Source: Streptomyces sp. Mut1
GTDB taxonomy: Bacteria > Actinomycetota > Actinomycetes > Streptomycetales > Streptomycetaceae
DNA: 64,000 nt
Assembly: GCF_030719295.1 (NCBI RefSeq)
Contig: NZ_CP120997.1
Location: 4,289,501-4,353,500 of the forward strand
Direction of reading: 5' to 3'
In this document: piece after piece, positions 60,686 through 64,000 of the stretch
Numbering within the stretch: the stretch's first letter is position 1
How the letters are laid out: every line of letters starts with the position of its first letter
Position numbers and translations under genes: made by a program
Notes under the pieces: generated by a model
Told to the model about the DNA's origin: nothing
What the model saw: the letters and a program-made list of their open reading frames with translations, nothing else
Databases searched by the model: none

Positions 60686-61111
60686 ATGTCCGGGCCCTAT
60701 GTCATCCGCGGTTCGGTCTCCCTGCCGGAGGCCGAGCTCATGTGGCGTTTCTCGCGGTCCTCCGGGCCCGGCGGGCAGCACGTCAACACCAGCGACACGC
60801 AGGTGGAGCTGCGCTTCGACCTCGCGGCCACCGAGGCACTGCCCGAGGTGTGGAAGGAACGCGCCCTCGAACGGCTCGCGAGCCGGCTGACCGACGGCGT
60901 GATCTCCGTCCGCGCCTCGGAGCACCGCTCCCAGTGGCGCAACCGCGAGACCGCCGCCGTCCGGCTCACCTCCCTGCTGGCCGAGGCCACCGCCCCGCCC
61001 CCCAGGCCGCGCGTGAAGCGCAAGGTGCCCCGCGGCATCAACGAGCGCCGGCTGCGCGAGAAGAAACAGCGCGGCGACACGAAGCGCGGCCGCTCGGGCC
61101 GCGACTGGTAA
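60686..61111 (+). CDS. arfB: Alternative ribosome-rescue factor ArfB (peptidyl-tRNA hydrolase)
   Basis: 141 residues from ATG 60686. The RF-1-like domain carries GGQ at 29-31 (FSRSSGPGGQHVNTSDTQVEL), and the C-terminal tail is Arg/Lys-rich (RVKRKVPRGINERRLREKKQRGDTKRGRSGRDW), which enters the mRNA channel of stalled ribosomes. It hydrolyses peptidyl-tRNA on non-stop complexes. An ATG at 60677 is the alternative start. Confidence 0.93.
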   Translation: MSGPYVIRGSVSLPEAELMWRFSRSSGPGGQHVNTSDTQVELRFDLAATEALPEVWKERALERLASRLTDGVISVRASEHRSQWRNRETAAVRLTSLLAEATAPPPRPRVKRKVPRGINERRLREKKQRGDTKRGRSGRDW

Positions 61112-61309
61112 CCGCAGCGGCCACGTCCGGCCCCGCCCGCCCGGCCCCGACCCCCGAGCCGCCGCCCGCCCGGACCCGCCGATCCGGCCCCGAGGCCCGC
61201 GCGGGACCGACCCGCCGCCCGACGCGCCCCCCCGGCCCGCCGCCCGCCCGGAACCGTCGCCTGCCGGGACCCCCGCCCCGCCGCCAGCCCCGGCCCCCGG
61301 CCCGCCGCC

Positions 61310-61873
61310 TCAGCCCAACTGCCGGTAACGCCCGCGAAAATACGTCAGCGGGCCGCTCTCACCGCTCGGCACCCGCGCGCCGAGCACCCGCCCGATCACC
61401 AGCGTGTGGTCGCCCGCGGGCACCCGCTGCTCCGTCCGGCACTCCAGCGTCGCGAGCGCCCCGCCGACCAGCGGGGCCCCGGTGATCTCGCCGCGCGCGT
61501 ACGGGATGTCCTCGAACAGCAGCCGGTCGCTGATCCGGCCCTTCATCGCGAACCGCCCGGCGACGTGCCGCTGACTCTCCGCCAGCACCGAGACCGCCCA
61601 CAGCGGCTGCTCCGCCAGCAGGTCGTCCATCCGGGAGTCGTTGCGCAGGCTCACCATCACCAGCGGCGGGTCGAGCGACACCGACATGAAGGCGGTCGCG
61701 GTCATGCCGACGTCCTCGCCGCGCCCGTCTTCGTCGAGCGGCGGCTCCTGGGCGGTGATCAGCACCACGCCGGCGGCCAGCCGGGCGAGGGCACCGCGGA
61801 ACTCTTCGTTGCTCACCCCCTCAGCATGGGGGACGGGCTCGGTACGCGGGGTGGGGGGCTTCGTCTGCAACAC
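61310..61873 (-). CDS. Flavin reductase-like (DIM6/NTAB family) protein
   Basis: 187 residues: VSNEEFRGALARLAAGVVLITA, MTATAFMSVSLDPPLVMVSLRNDSRM (flavin-binding block), FAMKGRISDRLLFED and DHTLVIGRVLGAR. Family members reduce FMN or FAD with NAD(P)H to supply two-component monooxygenases. TAGCGT ends 7 nt before GTG 61873, supporting that start; GTG 61816 is the alternative, where the family domain begins. Confidence 0.85.
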   Translation of the reverse strand: MLQTKPPTPRTEPVPHAEGVSNEEFRGALARLAAGVVLITAQEPPLDEDGRGEDVGMTATAFMSVSLDPPLVMVSLRNDSRMDDLLAEQPLWAVSVLAESQRHVAGRFAMKGRISDRLLFEDIPYARGEITGAPLVGGALATLECRTEQRVPAGDHTLVIGRVLGARVPSGESGPLTYFRGRYRQLG

Positions 61874-61996
61874 ACCGGGAACGCTAGCCGTGCCCGGTAT
61901 GCCCCCGCATCGGGCCAGGGGACCAGCCGGGTCCTAGGACCCGTCGCCGAATTGCCGTCCGCCGACGGGCTTCTCCACGACCCCTTTGCCGAATCT

Positions 61997-62012
61997 TGTG
62001 ACTTGAGTCACA
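61997..62012. promoter_or_regulatory. Perfect CRP-type palindrome upstream of cdgB
   Basis: TGTGACTTGAGTCACA matches TGTGA-N6-TCACA exactly and is fully palindromic. It lies 136 bp before the cdgB ATG. Confidence 0.75.
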
Positions 62013-62072
62013 GAGTGCAATATTTGTTGACCCTGTGTACCGGGTGCACAGCTCGCTGTGATTCAGTGGCCG

Positions 62073-62086
62073 TGACACTGCAGTAA
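62073..62086 (+). promoter_or_regulatory. BldD-like site with one extra spacer base
   Basis: TGACACTGCAGTAA resembles the BldD consensus TNACNCWGNGTNA except for one inserted base before the right half. It lies 62 bp before the cdgB start. cdgB is a known BldD target in S. coelicolor, as I recall. Confidence 0.35.
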
Positions 62087-62147
62087 GTACGTCACGTACG
62101 TCGATATGAAATCTGGAGTGCTGTCGAGGTCTCGGGGAGTGCGAGCA

Positions 62148-63785
62148 ATGGAGGCCGAGTCGGAGCCGTACGTCCGTCTTGCGACGATGCGGCAGCTGCA
62201 CCAGGCCGTGGCCGATCTCAACACGGCGCGGAGCCTGGCCGACACACTGCAGACCGTGGCCGACGGGATCGTCGCCGGTCTCGGTTACGAGCTGGCCTGC
62301 GTCAACCTCGTCCGCCCGGACGGCGATCTCGTCGTCGCCGCTTTCGCCGGCAACCACGCCGCCGAGGCCCTGATCACCGGCCGGGTCGGCTCCCGCTCCT
62401 CCTGGGAGCGGCGGCTCGCCATGGGTGAGATATGGGACGAGCTGCGCTTCATACCGCACACCGACGGCTGGATACTCCTCGACGACGACGTACCGCAGTG
62501 GCACACCGAGGGCCCCGAGCCCCGCTTCGAGGACGAGTGGCACCCGCAGGACCGGCTCTACGCCCCGATGTACGCCTCCGGCAGCGGCTCCGACCTCCTG
62601 GGCGTCATATCCGTCGACCGGCCCCGCAACGGCCGCCGCCCGGGCGCCTGGGGGCGCGAGGCCCTCCAGATGTACGCCTCGCAGTCCGCCATCGCGATCA
62701 GCAACGCGAGGCTCCGGGCCAACATGCAGCGGGCCCTGGTCCGCCTGGAGCGCGAGCAGCAGGCGCTGCGGGCCAGCGAGGAGTCCTTCCGCCAGGCCTT
62801 CGAGTACGCCCCCAGCGGCATGGCCATCGCCGAGGTGGGCGGCGACCAGCACGGGCGGCTGCTGCGGACCAACGACGCGCTGTGCCGGCTGCTGGGCCGC
62901 CCCGCCTCGGTGCTGCGCCGCTATTCGTTCGCCGACCTGGTCCACCCCGAGGACATCGGCACCCTGCTCCGTACCTCCGCCGAGGGCGGCCGCGCCGAGC
63001 TGCGGCTCGGCCGCCGGGACGGCACCTATCTCTGGGTCTCGCTGCGCAACTCCGTCGTCGCGGACACCGCGGACGGGCCGCGCTTCCTGCTGACGCATGT
63101 CGAGGACATAGAGGAGCGCAAGCGCCACGAGCTGAACCTCGCCCACCGCGCCTCGCACGACGCGCTGACCGGGCTGCCCAACAGCGCGGAGCTGCGCTCC
63201 CGGCTCGGCTCCCGGCTGTGCAACCGCCCGGACGCGGCGGCCACCACCGACGTGGAAGCGCTGGACGCGGCGTACGGCGACGCGGACGACGTGCGGGCGC
63301 AGGGCTTCACGCCGGGCGGTCCGGGCGCGACCGCGTTCGACCACCATGTGCACGCGGTCGCGCCGGACGCGGAGCACGACGACGGTTCGAAGGGGCTCGC
63401 GGTCCTCTTCTGCGACCTGGACGGCTTCAAGTCGATCAACGACCGCTTCGGCCACCACACGGGTGACGCGGTTCTCATCGAGGTGGCCCGCCGGCTCACC
63501 ACGTGCGTACGGGACGGGGACACGGTCGCCCGGCTCGGGGGTGACGAATTCGTCGTCCTCGCGGACGGCCTGGGCGCGGCGGACGCCGCGGACCTGGCGG
63601 TACGCCTGCGAAACGCCATCATTCCGCCCATCCGGGTCGACGGGCGGGCGGTGCGGGTCGGGGCGAGCTTCGGCATCGGCTGGGCGGCCTGCGGGATGAC
63701 GGCCGAAGAGGTGCTGCGCTCCGCCGACCAGCGGATGTACATCGAGAAGCGGTCGCGTGCGAAGGTTCACCGCAGAGCCGGCTGA
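62148..63785 (+). CDS. cdgB: Diguanylate cyclase CdgB (GAF-PAS-GGDEF)
   Basis: 545 residues. A GAF-like domain (about 10-190), a PAS domain (about 205-330: SFRQAFEYAPSGMAIAEVG) and a GGDEF domain with intact GGDEF at 464-468 (RLGGDEFVVLADG). The allosteric I-site RDGD (455-458) lies five residues before it, so product inhibition is expected. A 60-residue insertion separates DALTGLPN from FCDLDGFKSIND. It makes c-di-GMP, which in Streptomyces controls BldD and RsiG. Start ATG 62148 has GGGGAG at 8 nt; ATG 62106 is less likely. Confidence 0.93.
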   Translation: MEAESEPYVRLATMRQLHQAVADLNTARSLADTLQTVADGIVAGLGYELACVNLVRPDGDLVVAAFAGNHAAEALITGRVGSRSSWERRLAMGEIWDELRFIPHTDGWILLDDDVPQWHTEGPEPRFEDEWHPQDRLYAPMYASGSGSDLLGVISVDRPRNGRRPGAWGREALQMYASQSAIAISNARLRANMQRALVRLEREQQALRASEESFRQAFEYAPSGMAIAEVGGDQHGRLLRTNDALCRLLGRPASVLRRYSFADLVHPEDIGTLLRTSAEGGRAELRLGRRDGTYLWVSLRNSVVADTADGPRFLLTHVEDIEERKRHELNLAHRASHDALTGLPNSAELRSRLGSRLCNRPDAAATTDVEALDAAYGDADDVRAQGFTPGGPGATAFDHHVHAVAPDAEHDDGSKGLAVLFCDLDGFKSINDRFGHHTGDAVLIEVARRLTTCVRDGDTVARLGGDEFVVLADGLGAADAADLAVRLRNAIIPPIRVDGRAVRVGASFGIGWAACGMTAEEVLRSADQRMYIEKRSRAKVHRRAG

Positions 63786-63868
63786 CGTTCGCCGCGGCTA
63801 CCCGTCCGGGTTCCCGCCGCGACCTGCGGCAATTCTTGGCGTGGTCCATTCGGGGTAGGCTCGGCCGG

Positions 63869-63905
63869 TCGGCGACGGCTGGCGATATTCGGCGACGGCT
63901 GGCGA
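63869..63905. repeat. Two 17-bp direct repeats, 20-bp period
   Basis: TCGGCGACGGCTGGCGA at 63869 and 63889, in the leader between cdgB and the last gene. Confidence 0.75.
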
Positions 63906-63927
63906 CATGGTGAGGAGTGACCCAGGG

Positions 63928-64000
63928 ATGGCCGGGAACAACGGCGCGAGCACACCCGAGGACGACGATCCGTTCGGCTACCTCTACGAGGACGGGCAGG
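63928..64000 (+). CDS. N-terminal fragment of an unidentified protein (runs off the window)
   Basis: ATG at 63928 after GAGGAG and AGGG; the frame is open to the window end (24 residues). It reads MAGNNGASTPEDDDPFGYLY then EDGQ, a Gly/Asp-rich flexible start common in streptomycete membrane or kinase-like proteins. Too little is present to assign a family. An in-frame ATG at 63907 is possible. Confidence 0.6.
   Translation, partial: MAGNNGASTPEDDDPFGYLYEDGQ

Noticed and set aside
58366..61485. 1039-codon open frame on the + strand
   Set aside because: It is antisense to the M4 peptidase and terD and runs on through arfB in another frame; its Gly/Ala/Val/Arg-rich composition is the usual high-GC shadow and no domain is visible.
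1..64000. CRISPR arrays, insertion sequences, prophage or rRNA genes
   Set aside because: No regularly spaced repeats, transposase motifs, integrase genes or rRNA sequence were seen.

Overview
The window is a high-GC actinobacterial chromosome segment, almost certainly Streptomyces. GC is about 72 percent, coding third positions are nearly all G or C, and the gene families are Streptomyces-typical: nur, rsiG, mshA, phoU-phoR-phoP, carD, ispD-ispF, cysS-rlmB, msiK and cdgB. From memory, the gene order follows the core arm of S. coelicolor around SCO4178 to SCO4282, with accessory insertions. No phage, IS element, rRNA or CRISPR array is visible. One tRNA-Thr (TGT) lies at 51947.

Layout. 1-6.4 kb: nitrobindin-like protein, nickel regulator nur, ygfZ-like protein, dtd, anti-sigma rsiG, an asparaginase and an Eis-like acetyltransferase. 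6.4-19.2 kb: accessory region rich in regulator/enzyme pairs. It holds a TetR gene, a DUF4037 protein, an HTH regulator divergent from a hydrolase across a perfect 26-bp palindrome, a TetR divergent from a TetX-like monooxygenase, a methyltransferase divergent from a TetR across twin dyads, two APH-fold kinases, a VOC protein, and a CPT-like kinase plus SUKH protein beside a duplicated gene fragment. 19.2-28.6 kb: XRE regulator, HBHA-like protein and DUF2516, then a receiver-PP2C phosphatase, NlpC/P60 hydrolase, methyltransferase, mshA, YbjN and an APH-fold kinase. 28.6-32.7 kb: lipoprotein, a possible toxin-antitoxin pair, gpmA, an MFS permease and a 49-residue cysteine-rich peptide.

33-36.6 kb is the phosphate regulon hub: phoU divergent from phoR-phoP with an intervening PHO box. 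37-39.4 kb carries carD, ispD and ispF. 39.6-45 kb looks inserted between ispF and cysS: a GNAT gene, then a Zur-type box followed at once by a lipoprotein binding protein, a single-chain double ABC permease and an MFS transporter. This resembles the transport half of an opine-metallophore (Cnt-type) system without its ATPases or biosynthetic genes. 45-52 kb: cysS, rlmB, DoxX protein, nucleotidyltransferase, secreted small protein, msiK and tRNA-Thr. 52-64 kb: rhomboid-like protein, APH(6)-like kinase, SSAT-like acetyltransferase, quinone-oxidoreductase-like enzyme behind a MerR-like dyad, pentapeptide protein, M1 and M4 peptidases, terD, arfB, flavin reductase, and diguanylate cyclase cdgB behind a perfect CRP-type palindrome.

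A pattern across the window is a TANNNT hexamer ending 6-8 nt before the start codon. About 20 genes have it, which implies leaderless transcripts; it was used to choose several starts. Strong hairpin terminators separate most core transcription units. All family assignments come from reading the sequence; no database search was run.
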